Shown in pieces: positions 1 to 7,541 of a stretch of 29,022 nucleotides of DNA. Position 1 is the first letter of the stretch. Every line of letters starts with the position of its first letter. The DNA comes from an uncultured Lachnospiraceae bacterium. GTDB lineage: Bacteria; Bacillota; Clostridia; Lachnospirales; Lachnospiraceae. A model generated the notes under the pieces. The model was not told where the DNA came from and ran no database searches. It was given only the letters and a program-made list of their open reading frames with translations. The stretch lies in assembly GCA_902783305.1 (NCBI GenBank), contig CACZQU010000502.1, positions 1 to 29,022 on the forward strand. Direction: 5' to 3'. Both the position numbers and the translations under genes were made by a program.

Positions 1-376
1 AAAAGGCATCCACAATCGCCTTGGCCATTTCCACGCCTACAATCCTGGCTCCCATGGAGATGATCTGGGCATTATTATGCTTCGTCGCCAGACCGGCAGA
101 TACCGGCTCGCTGCAGACAGCCGCCCGGATCCCTGTGACCTTGTTTGCCGCCAGGGAAATACCGATACCGGTACCGCAGACCAGTACGCCTTTCTCCACT
201 TCCTTGTCCATAATCGCGCGGGCTACCCGTTCTCCGGGAACCGGATAATCCACCTTGCCGCCTGCCGCGTCATAAGCGCCGTAATCCACGCACTCATAAC
301 CTTTTTCCTTCATATAATCCATCAATGCCTGCTTCAGCTCAATCCCGGTATGGTCGCAGCCAAATCCCACCTTCAT
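1..376 (-). CDS. rpiB: Ribose-5-phosphate isomerase B (partial, C-terminus off window)
   Basis: Interconverts ribose 5-phosphate and ribulose 5-phosphate in the cytoplasmic non-oxidative pentose phosphate pathway. The visible 125 residues begin MKVGFGCDHTGIELK, which carries the RpiB/LacAB N-terminal GCDHxG motif. They continue with VDYPVPGERVA, VLVCGTGIGISLAANK (the catalytic Cys and anion-binding GTGIG stretch) and the conserved AKHNNAQ-like segment, here ATKHNNAQIISMGAR. This spans most of a protein usually about 145-150 residues long. The reading frame runs off the left edge. The start at 376 is supported by an AGGAGG about 7 nt upstream. LacA/LacB (galactose-6-phosphate isomerase) is the close alternative, but a lone gene with this Cys-containing motif fits RpiB better. 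Confidence 0.9.
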   Translation of the reverse strand, partial: MKVGFGCDHTGIELKQALMDYMKEKGYECVDYGAYDAAGGKVDYPVPGERVARAIMDKEVEKGVLVCGTGIGISLAANKVTGIRAAVCSEPVSAGLATKHNNAQIISMGARIVGVEMAKAIVDAF

Positions 377-468
377 CTTCTCTTCCTCCTTTTGTGTAAG
401 TAATCCTCTGCCGGGGTTTGCGGATAATGTGCTTATCCTGGCTTCAGACAATATCCGATATCCGGCCC

Positions 469-1383
469 TCACAGCATTCTGGATATGATATACCTCGGCC
501 TTCCCTGAACCTCCTGATAAATCCTCGCAATATAATACCCGATAATTCCCATGCTGATCATGATGATACTTCCGATCAGAAGAATCAGGAGAATGACTGT
601 CGTAAACCCCTCCACCGCCGTTCCTGTGCAGTAATGAATCAGCGTATTGATCCCCAGAATCAGAGCCAGTACAAATACCAGGATCCCGGCTCCAGTCACG
701 ATCTGCATCGGAAGCGTGGAAAACCCGGTGATGTTGGATATCGCATAGCGGATCAGACCCAGTGTGGACCACTTGGACTGACCCGCCTCGCGCTCCTGCA
801 CGTCGAATTCCACACTGGCCTGACGATATCCGATCCAGGAAGACAGAGCCCGGAAAAAGACATTCTTCTCCGGCATGGAAATCAAGGTATCCACTGCCCG
901 CCGGTCAAGAAGCTTGAAATCAGAAGCCCGCTCCATATCTATCTGGGTAACAGAGCTCATGATCGAGTAAAACATTCCCGCGCTGGCTCTGTGGAACATG
1001 CTCTCCTCTCCGCGGGTACGCTTCACCGCCTCGACAACCTCATAGCCCTGTTCCCAGAGACGAAACATTTCAACCAGCGTCCCCGGGGGATGCTGCAGGT
1101 CGCAGTCCATCACAGCGACGCAATCTCCCCTGGAGCAGGCAAGCCCGGCAAAAATCGCCGCTTCCTTTCCGAAATTTCTGGAAAAATGGACGCCATGCAC
1201 ACGGCTGTCCCGCCGTGCTTCCTCCTCAATTCTCTGCCAGGTGGCATCCTTCGAACCGTCATCCACAAAAACCAGCTCAAAATCAATATTCTCTTTTTCA
1301 AGCAGCTGTGTCAGAACGCTGGCTGTCTTAGGAAGCATCAGTTCCTCATTATAAGCCGGAATAGCCACTGATAATTTTCCCAT
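469..1383 (-). CDS. Family 2 glycosyltransferase, DPM1/GtrB-like, membrane-anchored
   Basis: About 304 residues. The N-terminal GT-A domain opens with LSVAIPAYNEE and has FVDDGSKD, SRNFGKEAA and VMDCDLQHPP (the DxD-like metal/nucleotide-sugar site), then SDFKLLDRRAV and REAGQSKW. Two hydrophobic helices follow at the C-terminus, around residues 205-235 and 245-275. This layout is typical of enzymes that move a sugar from a UDP- or GDP-sugar onto polyprenyl phosphate at the inner face of the membrane, for surface glycan decoration. The donor sugar cannot be told from sequence. The frame stays open to 1470, but the ATG at 1383 begins the family-like MGKLSVAIPAYN. The longer form would begin with an atypical basic stretch and run into the repeat at 1459-1519, so I rejected it. 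No flippase or GtrC partner lies next to it. Confidence 0.85.
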   Translation of the reverse strand: MGKLSVAIPAYNEELMLPKTASVLTQLLEKENIDFELVFVDDGSKDATWQRIEEEARRDSRVHGVHFSRNFGKEAAIFAGLACSRGDCVAVMDCDLQHPPGTLVEMFRLWEQGYEVVEAVKRTRGEESMFHRASAGMFYSIMSSVTQIDMERASDFKLLDRRAVDTLISMPEKNVFFRALSSWIGYRQASVEFDVQEREAGQSKWSTLGLIRYAISNITGFSTLPMQIVTGAGILVFVLALILGINTLIHYCTGTAVEGFTTVILLILLIGSIIMISMGIIGYYIARIYQEVQGRPRYIISRML

Positions 1384-1458
1384 ATCTGTTACCTGTATCC
1401 TTTCAGATTTAATGATACTTCCTTTCCTGCGTTTTGTCAAACTGTTGTACCTGTCCAT

Positions 1459-1519
1459 GTTACTATTCACGGATTAACCGTAAAGCCACGTGCGGGGAAG
1501 GTCAGACCTGAATAGTAAC
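1459..1519. repeat. Palindrome-ended dispersed repeat, copy A (61 bp)
   Basis: This element begins GTTACTATTCACGG and ends CCTGAATAGTAAC, so its ends form an 11-bp perfect inverted repeat (GTTACTATTCA) plus GG. The interior carries a small hairpin (ACGG-ATTAA-CCGT) and a G-rich segment, CACGTGCGGGGAAGG. A second copy lies in the opposite orientation at 21431-21492. After reverse-complementing, the two align over their full length with six substitutions and one gap by my hand alignment. Copy A fills most of the gap between the bioY stop codon (2 bp away) and the glycosyltransferase start. It has no coding potential of its own. It could be a small non-autonomous mobile element (MITE-like) or a REP-like structural repeat. 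Confidence 0.8.
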
Positions 1520-1521
1520 TG

Positions 1522-2097
1522 TTACATTTCTCCTGTGAAAGCAGAAAGCCGCAGGATCCGGGGAGCGGTCACACAGGCAAGCGCGATCTTGACCAGATCC
1601 GGGATAAGGAAAGGAAGCACACACCAGCCCAGTGCCGTTCCGATCCCCACCGGCCTGTTTGCTCTTGAATAGACGACAACAAACCATATCGTCCCGAAGG
1701 TATAACAGAGAAAAAGGCCAAAAATCATGGAAGCAATTCTGGCGATATTTCCTTTACCGAAAGCCGTCTCCACCATCCACATTTCCAGTGCCGCAATCAG
1801 AAAGCCGACAATATAGCCTCCTGTCGTCCCAAGCAGTATTCCCAGCCCTCCGGTAAAGCCGGCAAATACCGGCACACCGACGGCACCCAGAAGAATATAT
1901 ACCAGTACCGCCAGAAATCCTTTCCTGCCGCCCAGAATCTGTACAGCCAGAAAAACACCATAAGTCTGCATGGTAAACGGGACTGTCCAGGGAATGGAAA
2001 TCCAGGAGCAAATCGCGATGATGACAGCAAATATCCCGATTTTTACAATATCCAAGGTTGTCAGCTTCCTGCCGCTTATGTTTTCCTGTTTTTTCAT
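1522..2097 (-). CDS. bioY: Biotin transporter S-component BioY
   Basis: The 191-residue integral membrane protein is the biotin-capturing S subunit of an ECF-type importer. It would work with the shared EcfA/A'/T module, which is not in this window. Recognisable BioY features are the first helix around residues 14-33, the PFTMQTYGVFLAVQILGGRKG segment (residues about 40-60), a glycine-rich stretch containing GVPVFAGFTGGLGILLGTTG (about 73-95) and later hydrophobic helices. Length matches the family. The start at 2097 has AAAGGAG about 8 nt upstream. It sits downstream of metNIQ on the same strand but is separated from it by an intrinsic terminator. I see no BirA-type operator, so its expression control is unclear. 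Confidence 0.92.
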   Translation of the reverse strand: MKKQENISGRKLTTLDIVKIGIFAVIIAICSWISIPWTVPFTMQTYGVFLAVQILGGRKGFLAVLVYILLGAVGVPVFAGFTGGLGILLGTTGGYIVGFLIAALEMWMVETAFGKGNIARIASMIFGLFLCYTFGTIWFVVVYSRANRPVGIGTALGWCVLPFLIPDLVKIALACVTAPRILRLSAFTGEM

Positions 2098-2131
2098 ATC
2101 ATCATTCTCCTTTTTCTGGTTGCTCAGCCGT

Positions 2132-2168
2132 AAAAAGGGCTGTGAAAACCCGGATGGTCTTCACAGCC
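2132..2168 (-). terminator. Intrinsic terminator downstream of metQ
   Basis: On the minus strand a perfect 9-bp stem GGCTGTGAA / TTCACAGCC encloses a 13-nt loop and is followed directly by CTTTTT. It lies 35 bp after the metQ stop codon and 34 bp before the bioY start. It should end the metNIQ transcript, or act as a partial attenuator for read-through into bioY. Confidence 0.85.
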
Positions 2169-2203
2169 GCTTTCATTCCTCTGTTCTTATCCCCGCGCCG
2201 TCT

Positions 2204-3025
2204 TTACTCTGCGTCCTCCACAAAAGGAACAACAGCGCCGTCATAGGTCTCATTGATATAGCTTACGATTTCTTCAGACTTAAGTACATCCACCAGAGCC
2301 TTGATTTTTTCGTCTTCTTCCCTGCCTTCGTAAACCGCAATGACATTCACATAGGTCTTTGCCGCTTCAGAATCGCTGGACTCATACGCCAGCGCATCCT
2401 TTGCCACGGAGAAGCCGGCCTCGAGCGCGTAATTCCCATTCAGGACAACGTACGCCGCATCATCGACAACCCGGGCTACCTGAGCCGCTTCCAGCTCGAC
2501 GATTTCAAGCTTCAGAGGATTCTCCTCAATATCGGCGATTGTGGCGGTAAGACCCGCGCCTTCCGTCAGGGTCAGAAGCCCGTTGTCCTGAAGCAGAAGA
2601 AGGGCTCTCGCCTCATTGGTCGTATCGTTGGGAACCGCGATCTCATCCCCTTCTGCAATGTCGTCCAGGCTGTCCTTGGTTCCGGGATAGATGCCGAAGG
2701 GCTCGTAGTGAATTCCGCCGGCATTGACCAGATGAGTTCCTTTCTCTTCATTGAAGCTGTCCAGATAGGGAATATGCTGGAAATAGTTTGCGTCAAATTC
2801 TCCGCTCTCCACCACCTCGTTCGGAAGTACATAGTCTTCAAACACCGTCACGTCAAGCTTGTAACCCTGTTCTTCAAGAATCGGCTCTGCCTTCTCCAGA
2901 ATCTCTGCATGAGGTGTCGCGGAAGCGGCGACCTTAATCACATTGTCATCCTTGGCGCATACGCCCGACGCCGCCAGTCCGAGTACGACTGTTCCGGCCA
3001 GAACAGCTGTCAATGTTTTTTTCAT
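2204..3025 (-). CDS. metQ: Methionine ABC transporter substrate-binding protein MetQ
   Basis: About 273 residues; it captures extracellular methionine (NlpA family) for the MetNI importer. Family signatures include KVAASATPHAEILE near the mature N-terminus, FEDYVLPNEVVESGEFDANY, FQHIPYLDSF, YPGTKDSLDD, VPNDTTNEARALLLLQ and the C-terminal YVNVIAV. A Sec signal peptide, MKKTLTAVLAGTVVLGLAAS, precedes GVCAKDD. The cysteine sits in SGVC, a poor lipobox because Val occupies -1, so signal peptidase I cleavage after VCA is possible. I chose the start at 3025, which has AGGAGG about 9 nt upstream and begins a normal signal peptide; the frame stays open to a GTG at 3118. A 271-bp gap separates it from metI with nothing I recognise inside apart from weak inverted repeats. 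Confidence 0.93.
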   Translation of the reverse strand: MKKTLTAVLAGTVVLGLAASGVCAKDDNVIKVAASATPHAEILEKAEPILEEQGYKLDVTVFEDYVLPNEVVESGEFDANYFQHIPYLDSFNEEKGTHLVNAGGIHYEPFGIYPGTKDSLDDIAEGDEIAVPNDTTNEARALLLLQDNGLLTLTEGAGLTATIADIEENPLKLEIVELEAAQVARVVDDAAYVVLNGNYALEAGFSVAKDALAYESSDSEAAKTYVNVIAVYEGREEDEKIKALVDVLKSEEIVSYINETYDGAVVPFVEDAE

Positions 3026-3296
3026 TGTGAATCTCCTCCTTTGTGTAAATAACTGAAACTGTGTGTAAAGCAACATGTATGTGAGATAACTGCCCATGGG
3101 CCGTTTCTCCGATAACACTGCGGCAAGATACGGATAACAGACTGCTTATGCAGATATACAGGATCAATTCTCACTGACTGCGGCGCGGCAGATGAGGATT
3201 CAGACCGGCAGGATGCATGTGCAGCTGATAAACGTGCCTGACTACAGCGCTGTTGCCTGCTGTACCTGTAACTGTCCAGTCAAGCTGAACCGTTAC

Positions 3297-3959
3297 CTAT
3301 ACCTTCCTTTTGTCCAGGTGGTTGGCCAGAAATGTCCCGATGTTCTGAAACAGCTGAACCAGAAGGACCAGAAGGACTACAGTGATGATCATGACATCGG
3401 ACTGATACCGGTAATATCCATATTGAATGGCGATATTGCCAAGTCCGCCGCCTCCCACCGTTCCCGCCATGGCGGAATAACCGAGGATGGTTCCGACGGC
3501 AAGCGTCGCTCCGGCAATCAGGGAGGTTCTGGCTTCCACCAGCAGAACCCTGAATACAATGCGCCAGTTTCCCGCCCCCATCGACCTGGCGGCCTCCACA
3601 ACCCCCGGATCAACCTCCTTAAGGGAATTTTCGACCATTCTCCCGATGAAAGGAATCGCGGCAATCGTCAGCGGGACAATCGTAGCCGTAGTGCCATAGC
3701 TTTTCCCCACGAGAAACCTGGTCAGCGGGATCAGAACGATCAGCAGGATCAGGAAGGGAATACTTCGGAAAATATTAACGATCACATCCAGAATTTTATA
3801 AATCAAGACATTCGGCTTCAGCCCGCTCTTGTCCGTCATGCACAGACAGATTCCCAGCGGAAGACCAAACAGATATCCAAACGCGGTGGAGACCAGTGTC
3901 ATATATACGGTCTCCCAGACACCGTTGATGATCATAGATACAATTTTCTCTGACAGCAT
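3297..3959 (-). CDS. metI: Methionine ABC transporter permease MetI
   Basis: The 220-residue inner-membrane permease of the D/L-methionine importer. It has about five hydrophobic helices and the ABC permease EAA loop VVEAARSMGAGNWRIVFRVL (residues about 130-150), through which it docks onto MetN. Other MetI-typical pieces are RSIPFLILLIVLIPLTR and GTVGGGGLGNIAI. Length equals the family norm. The start at 3959 lies 1 bp after the metN stop region, which indicates translational coupling within a metN-metI-metQ operon read on the minus strand. Confidence 0.95.
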   Translation of the reverse strand: MLSEKIVSMIINGVWETVYMTLVSTAFGYLFGLPLGICLCMTDKSGLKPNVLIYKILDVIVNIFRSIPFLILLIVLIPLTRFLVGKSYGTTATIVPLTIAAIPFIGRMVENSLKEVDPGVVEAARSMGAGNWRIVFRVLLVEARTSLIAGATLAVGTILGYSAMAGTVGGGGLGNIAIQYGYYRYQSDVMIITVVLLVLLVQLFQNIGTFLANHLDKRKV

Positions 3960-3960
3960 C

Positions 3961-4983
3961 CTATTCGCCCTCCCCGACGCTCAGTCCATGTTCGATGAGA
4001 TATTCCTTCATCAAAGGCGCTTTCTGGCTTCCTTTCATAAACTGGAGAATCATCTCTCCCTTCGCCACACCTCCGACATTGCGGGTATCCGCCTTGAGAA
4101 TGTTCACCGGCTCGTGGAAGGTCAGGACCATATTGGAAATCACAGGTTCGAACGAAGAATTCTCAGAAAAGACAATACGGATTTTTTCTCCGCTGGTGAT
4201 CTCAGACTGCGGGCCTGTTCTCTTATCATCCTCATCTGTTCCGCGGTCGGAAAGGATCAGTTCCCTTGCCACATCAGATTTCGGATTGGTGAAAATATCG
4301 GTCACCAGTCCCTGCTCCCGGAGAACCCCTTCCTTCAGAATCGCCACATGCCGGCAGATTTCCCTCACCACAGACATCTGATGGGTGATAATCACAATGG
4401 TAATCCCGAACTTCTGGTTGATCTCCCGGAGAAGCTGAAGAATGGAGGATGTCGTCTGGGGATCGAGCGCGCTTGTCGCTTCATCGCAGAGCAGGATGCG
4501 GGGATCCGAAGCCAGCGCTCTCGCGATTGCCACTCTCTGCTTCTGACCACCGGAAAGCTGGGCGGGAAACGCGCTCAGCTTGTCCGCCAGGCCTACCAGC
4601 TCCAGCAGCTCCTTTGCCCTCTCATGAGCCTGTGCCTTCTTCTGTCTCTTGATATATAAAGGAAAGCATACATTTTCCAGCACATTTTTCTGCATCAGAA
4701 GATTAAAGTGCTGGAAGATCATCCCGATCTTTTCCCGCTGATTCCGGAGCTCTTTCGGTGAAAAAGACTTCAGGGATTTCCCGTCGATGAGAACCTCGCC
4801 CTCTGACGGAACCTCCAGAAAATTGATGCAGCGGACCAATGTGCTCTTTCCCGCGCCGGACATCCCGATAATCCCGAAAATATCCCCTTCCTCTACCTGA
4901 ATATTGATGTTTTTGAGCGCCTCCACAGATCCGTCTTTGGTCGTGAAGGTTTTGCTCACGTTCCGAATCTCAATTTTTGACAT
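3961..4983 (-). CDS. metN: Methionine ABC transporter ATP-binding protein MetN
   Basis: The 340-residue ATPase powers methionine import with MetI and MetQ. In order it shows Walker A (GMSGAGKST, residues about 39-47), the Q-loop in GMIFQHFNLL, the ABC signature LSGGQKQRVAIARAL, Walker B ILLCDEATSALD and the H-loop IITHQM. A C-terminal NIL (ACT-like) domain of about 75 residues starts near EKIRIVF; in this family it binds methionine and trans-inhibits transport. The ATG at 4983 begins MSKIEIRNVSKTF and has GAGAGGA upstream. The frame is open to 5088, but that extension looks unlike any MetN N-terminus. It is the first gene of the metNIQ operon. Confidence 0.95.
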   Translation of the reverse strand: MSKIEIRNVSKTFTTKDGSVEALKNINIQVEEGDIFGIIGMSGAGKSTLVRCINFLEVPSEGEVLIDGKSLKSFSPKELRNQREKIGMIFQHFNLLMQKNVLENVCFPLYIKRQKKAQAHERAKELLELVGLADKLSAFPAQLSGGQKQRVAIARALASDPRILLCDEATSALDPQTTSSILQLLREINQKFGITIVIITHQMSVVREICRHVAILKEGVLREQGLVTDIFTNPKSDVARELILSDRGTDEDDKRTGPQSEITSGEKIRIVFSENSSFEPVISNMVLTFHEPVNILKADTRNVGGVAKGEMILQFMKGSQKAPLMKEYLIEHGLSVGEGE

Positions 4984-5294
4984 AGTATTCCTCTCATCTG
5001 CCAGAGCAGGTTTATCTCTGACCTGGAACCGTTTAAGATGCCGGTTCCGTAAACCGCGCTCTGCGGCTTCAGACAGCACCCGGCTCATCCGAAAACGCAG
5101 ATACGGGATCAGGCAGCAATTACCGGATCATCCGGCCGGCTGCCAATTTCCTGCAAATTCCGGATTGTATTGGTCAAAACCATATGTTAGTATATATACG
5201 TTTATGAATCTGCATCTGTCCGTTCTGTCCGGACAGCGGCAAAGTTTTTCAGCAATCATAAATACAATGACCAGATTTTAATGGAGATATTTTC
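4984..5294. other. Divergent intergenic region between metN and degV
   Basis: This 311-bp stretch carries the promoters for the metNIQ operon (minus) and degV (plus). I checked for a SAM (S-box) riboswitch and a Met T-box in the metN leader and saw neither the S-box core nor a T-box TGG-ACC-GCG sequence. The A+T-rich centre (around 5180-5205, including TATATATA-like sequence) is the likeliest promoter zone. On the plus strand TTGGTC, then 17 bp, then TATATA is a possible but weak degV promoter. A palindrome cluster is listed separately at 5216-5236. Confidence 0.5.
5216..5236. promoter_or_regulatory. Operator-like palindrome CTGTCCGGACAG with a half-site
   Basis: The 12-bp perfect palindrome CTGTCCGGACAG (5225-5236) is preceded by a direct half-site CTGTCCG (5216-5222), so the region can also form a 7-bp stem with a 7-nt loop. 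It lies about 60 bp upstream of the degV start, downstream of the A+T-rich promoter zone. Binding by a dimeric repressor is an inference; no matching regulator is encoded nearby. Confidence 0.35.
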
Positions 5295-6170
5295 ATGCGT
5301 ACAGCTATTATGACCGATACCAACAGCGGTATCACCATCAAAGAAGGTCGGGAAATGGGTATTTTCGTCCTCCCAATGCCCGTGATTGTCGATGAAAAAG
5401 ACTATCTCGAGTGTGTTGACATCTCTCATTCACAGCTCTACACCATGATCGTGGACGGCAAAGAGGTTTCCACCTCCCAGCCCTCGCCGGGAAGCCTTCT
5501 CGATATGTGGAATTCGATTCTTGAGAATGGATATGATGAGCTTGTCTATATCCCCATGTCCAGCGGCCTCAGCAGCACCTGTTCCACCGCTTCCGCCCTG
5601 GCAGAGGACTTTGGCGGAAAAGTCCATGTCGCAGATAACCACCGTATTTCCGTTACGCTGAGGGATTCCATCCTTGACGCGCAGCAAATGGCTCAGGAAG
5701 GGGTTACCGGCGCAGCCATCAAAGAATATCTGGAAAAAGAGGGTGGGCGTTCCAGCATCTATATTGCCGTAAATTCCCTTGATCTTCTCCGGAAAAGCGG
5801 CCGGGTAACCGCCTCTGCCGCAGCGATTGCCACTGTCATGCACATCAAACCCATCCTGACGATCCAGGGAGGGAAGCTTGACTCCTTTTCAAAGGCCAGG
5901 GGAATGAAGCACTGTGAGGCACGTATCCTGGAAGCCGTCGCAGACGATATCCGGATCCGTTTCCCGGATATTCCCGTCTCACAGCTCAGCATCGGAGCCG
6001 CGGGAACCTTCCGGAACCAGGAGGATGAGCTTGGCTGGTTCAATGCCGTGAAAAAAGCCTTTCCCTCTCATCCCACCTTCTACAACAAATTATCCTGCAG
6101 CATTGCCTGCCATGTCGGTGTCGATGCCATCGGGATCGGGATCAGCGTCATCCGAAAGCCAGCCCTGTAA
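5295..6170 (+). CDS. DegV family fatty-acid-binding protein
   Basis: The 291-residue cytoplasmic protein belongs to the DegV (EDD fold) family, whose members bind long-chain fatty acids. In Firmicutes some serve as FakB partners that present fatty acids to the kinase FakA. Signatures are the N-terminal MTDTNSGI, the TSQPSPG motif (residues about 59-66), the SSGLSSTCSTA helix-cap binding loop and the RKSGRVTASAAAIATVMHIKPIL segment typical of the C-terminal domain. The start has GGAG about 9 nt upstream. It is a single-gene plus-strand unit ended by the terminator at 6236. No fakA gene is present here, so the FakB role is only a family-level possibility. Confidence 0.9.
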   Translation: MRTAIMTDTNSGITIKEGREMGIFVLPMPVIVDEKDYLECVDISHSQLYTMIVDGKEVSTSQPSPGSLLDMWNSILENGYDELVYIPMSSGLSSTCSTASALAEDFGGKVHVADNHRISVTLRDSILDAQQMAQEGVTGAAIKEYLEKEGGRSSIYIAVNSLDLLRKSGRVTASAAAIATVMHIKPILTIQGGKLDSFSKARGMKHCEARILEAVADDIRIRFPDIPVSQLSIGAAGTFRNQEDELGWFNAVKKAFPSHPTFYNKLSCSIACHVGVDAIGIGISVIRKPAL

Positions 6171-6235
6171 ACAGCTCCGTCCGATATCTTCCGCAGGAAG
6201 CATAAACACCCAGGACGTAAGCACAAACCATAGGA

Positions 6236-6277
6236 AGCCGTGAGACAACCTGCTGCAGGATGCCTCACGGCTTTTTC
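6236..6277 (+). terminator. Intrinsic terminator downstream of degV
   Basis: A 9-bp stem AGCCGTGAG / CTCACGGCT with a G+C-rich loop that can itself pair (CTGCTGCAG) is followed by TTTTT. It lies about 65 bp after the degV stop and points the same way as degV. Confidence 0.9.
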
Positions 6278-6382
6278 ATTATTGAGCATTATGAAAATGC
6301 CTTCCTGCCCATGTCCGGGCATCTGCCCTATGCGCACAGATCCTGAGTATGGCATCTGTGCCCTCATGGCTCACTACTTCTT

Positions 6383-7393
6383 TTATTCTTCGTCTTCTTC
6401 CTCAGGATCTTCTTCCATTTCTGCCTGCTCCAGCCTCTTTTCCTCCCTTTTCTGTCTGGAAGCCTTTTTCCTCGCCTGCGCCCGCTTTTCCTCCAGCCTT
6501 CTGAGCTTCTCCCTCTTCCGCCGGCCGGTACTGATAAACATGATGATCACCAGGATAATAATCATCGGCGTCGCGATAAAGGGGGCAATATAGGCCGGTT
6601 CAATCTGGAGTGCATCCGCAACCACCATGGCAGGACCATTGATATTGTCAATCCGGTGGGCCCGGACCAGAAGCCGGTGCGTATTGATACCATAAGGTGT
6701 ACAGGTCACCAGGGTAAAGTAATCCTTTCCCTCCTTAATCTGCAGATCAGACAGATTTGTGGGCTCAACGATCCTCACCTGATCCACTTCATACGTCACG
6801 GTATAGTTCAGGACCGTCATGGTGAAGATGTCTGTCTCAACCAGCTTGTCCAGATCCGTAAAAAGTCTGGCGGAGGGAAGTCCCCTGTGCCCGGAAACCA
6901 CACAGTGAGCGCTTTCACCGCCTACCGGAAGGCTGGAACCCTCGATATGGCCGATCGCCACCTGCAGAACGTCGTCTCCGATCCCGTGATACACCGGAAG
7001 CTTGATATTGATTTTGGGAATGCTCAGATATCCCATAATCCCGCTGCCGTCCACATCCAGCTCTTTTTCGTACTTTTTCAGCTGCTCAGGCGACATCGTC
7101 CAGTGAATGCCTTCTTCCGCAAGCTCTGCGTTATATTCCAGCGCGGAATCAATAATTTTCTGATATTCTGCCTCGTCCATATCGGAAACGGCTTCAACGT
7201 AGGAGGCTACAGCCCGCGCCTGATGAAAAGAATTCCACCAGTCCGCGAAGGTAGGGTAAGCGATCAGACCCAGTCCGACAGCCACAATGCAAAGCAATAC
7301 CACAGTGGACCAATTTCGGGCGAACCAGGATTTCTTTTTATGGGAAGCTTTTTTCCCTTGTCTGATTGGTTGCTTGACGTTAACTTTTGCCAT
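6383..7393 (-). CDS. Class C sortase (pilus-type transpeptidase)
   Basis: Cysteine transpeptidase, about 336 residues, anchored outside the membrane; class C enzymes polymerise pilins by joining LPXTG-like sorting signals. It has a basic N-terminus, a first membrane helix (about 30-46), the YPTFADWWNS stretch seen at this point in class C enzymes, the core IPKINIKLPVYHG, catalytic His169 in VSGHRGLP, Cys231 in TLVTCTPYG and Arg240 in NTHRLLVRAHR. A second membrane helix (about 268-290) precedes a long charged tail ending in acidic residues; the C-terminal helix is also a class C trait. I chose the ATG at 7393 (AGAGG upstream) over in-frame ATGs at 7432 and 7456. No LPXTG pilin or adhesin gene lies beside it, which is unusual. 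Confidence 0.9.
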   Translation of the reverse strand: MAKVNVKQPIRQGKKASHKKKSWFARNWSTVVLLCIVAVGLGLIAYPTFADWWNSFHQARAVASYVEAVSDMDEAEYQKIIDSALEYNAELAEEGIHWTMSPEQLKKYEKELDVDGSGIMGYLSIPKINIKLPVYHGIGDDVLQVAIGHIEGSSLPVGGESAHCVVSGHRGLPSARLFTDLDKLVETDIFTMTVLNYTVTYEVDQVRIVEPTNLSDLQIKEGKDYFTLVTCTPYGINTHRLLVRAHRIDNINGPAMVVADALQIEPAYIAPFIATPMIIILVIIMFISTGRRKREKLRRLEEKRAQARKKASRQKREEKRLEQAEMEEDPEEEDEE

Positions 7394-7541
7394 CTGGTCA
7401 TGCCTCTTTTCTGATAATCTACGGAAGAGCATACCATGATTTGCCTTTTTTTTCAACAGATACGGGAGATTTCCGTTGTGATGACTCCGGAAGGGCTGCT
7501 ATTCACAACCCGGCAGAGCTGCAGTTCACAGCTTCCCGATA

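Noticed and set aside
4984..5294. SAM riboswitch or Met T-box in the metN leader
   Set aside because: I looked for the S-box core and the T-box TGG-ACC-GCG sequence on the minus strand and found neither.
6172..6382. A small gene in the gap between degV and the sortase
   Set aside because: Only the degV terminator is supported; the short frames there have no ribosome site and run through the hairpin.
7394..7541. Terminator at the end of the cobalamin operon
   Set aside because: Short inverted repeats exist (AGCT/AGCT, ACGG/CCGT), but none has a following T-run in the direction of transcription.
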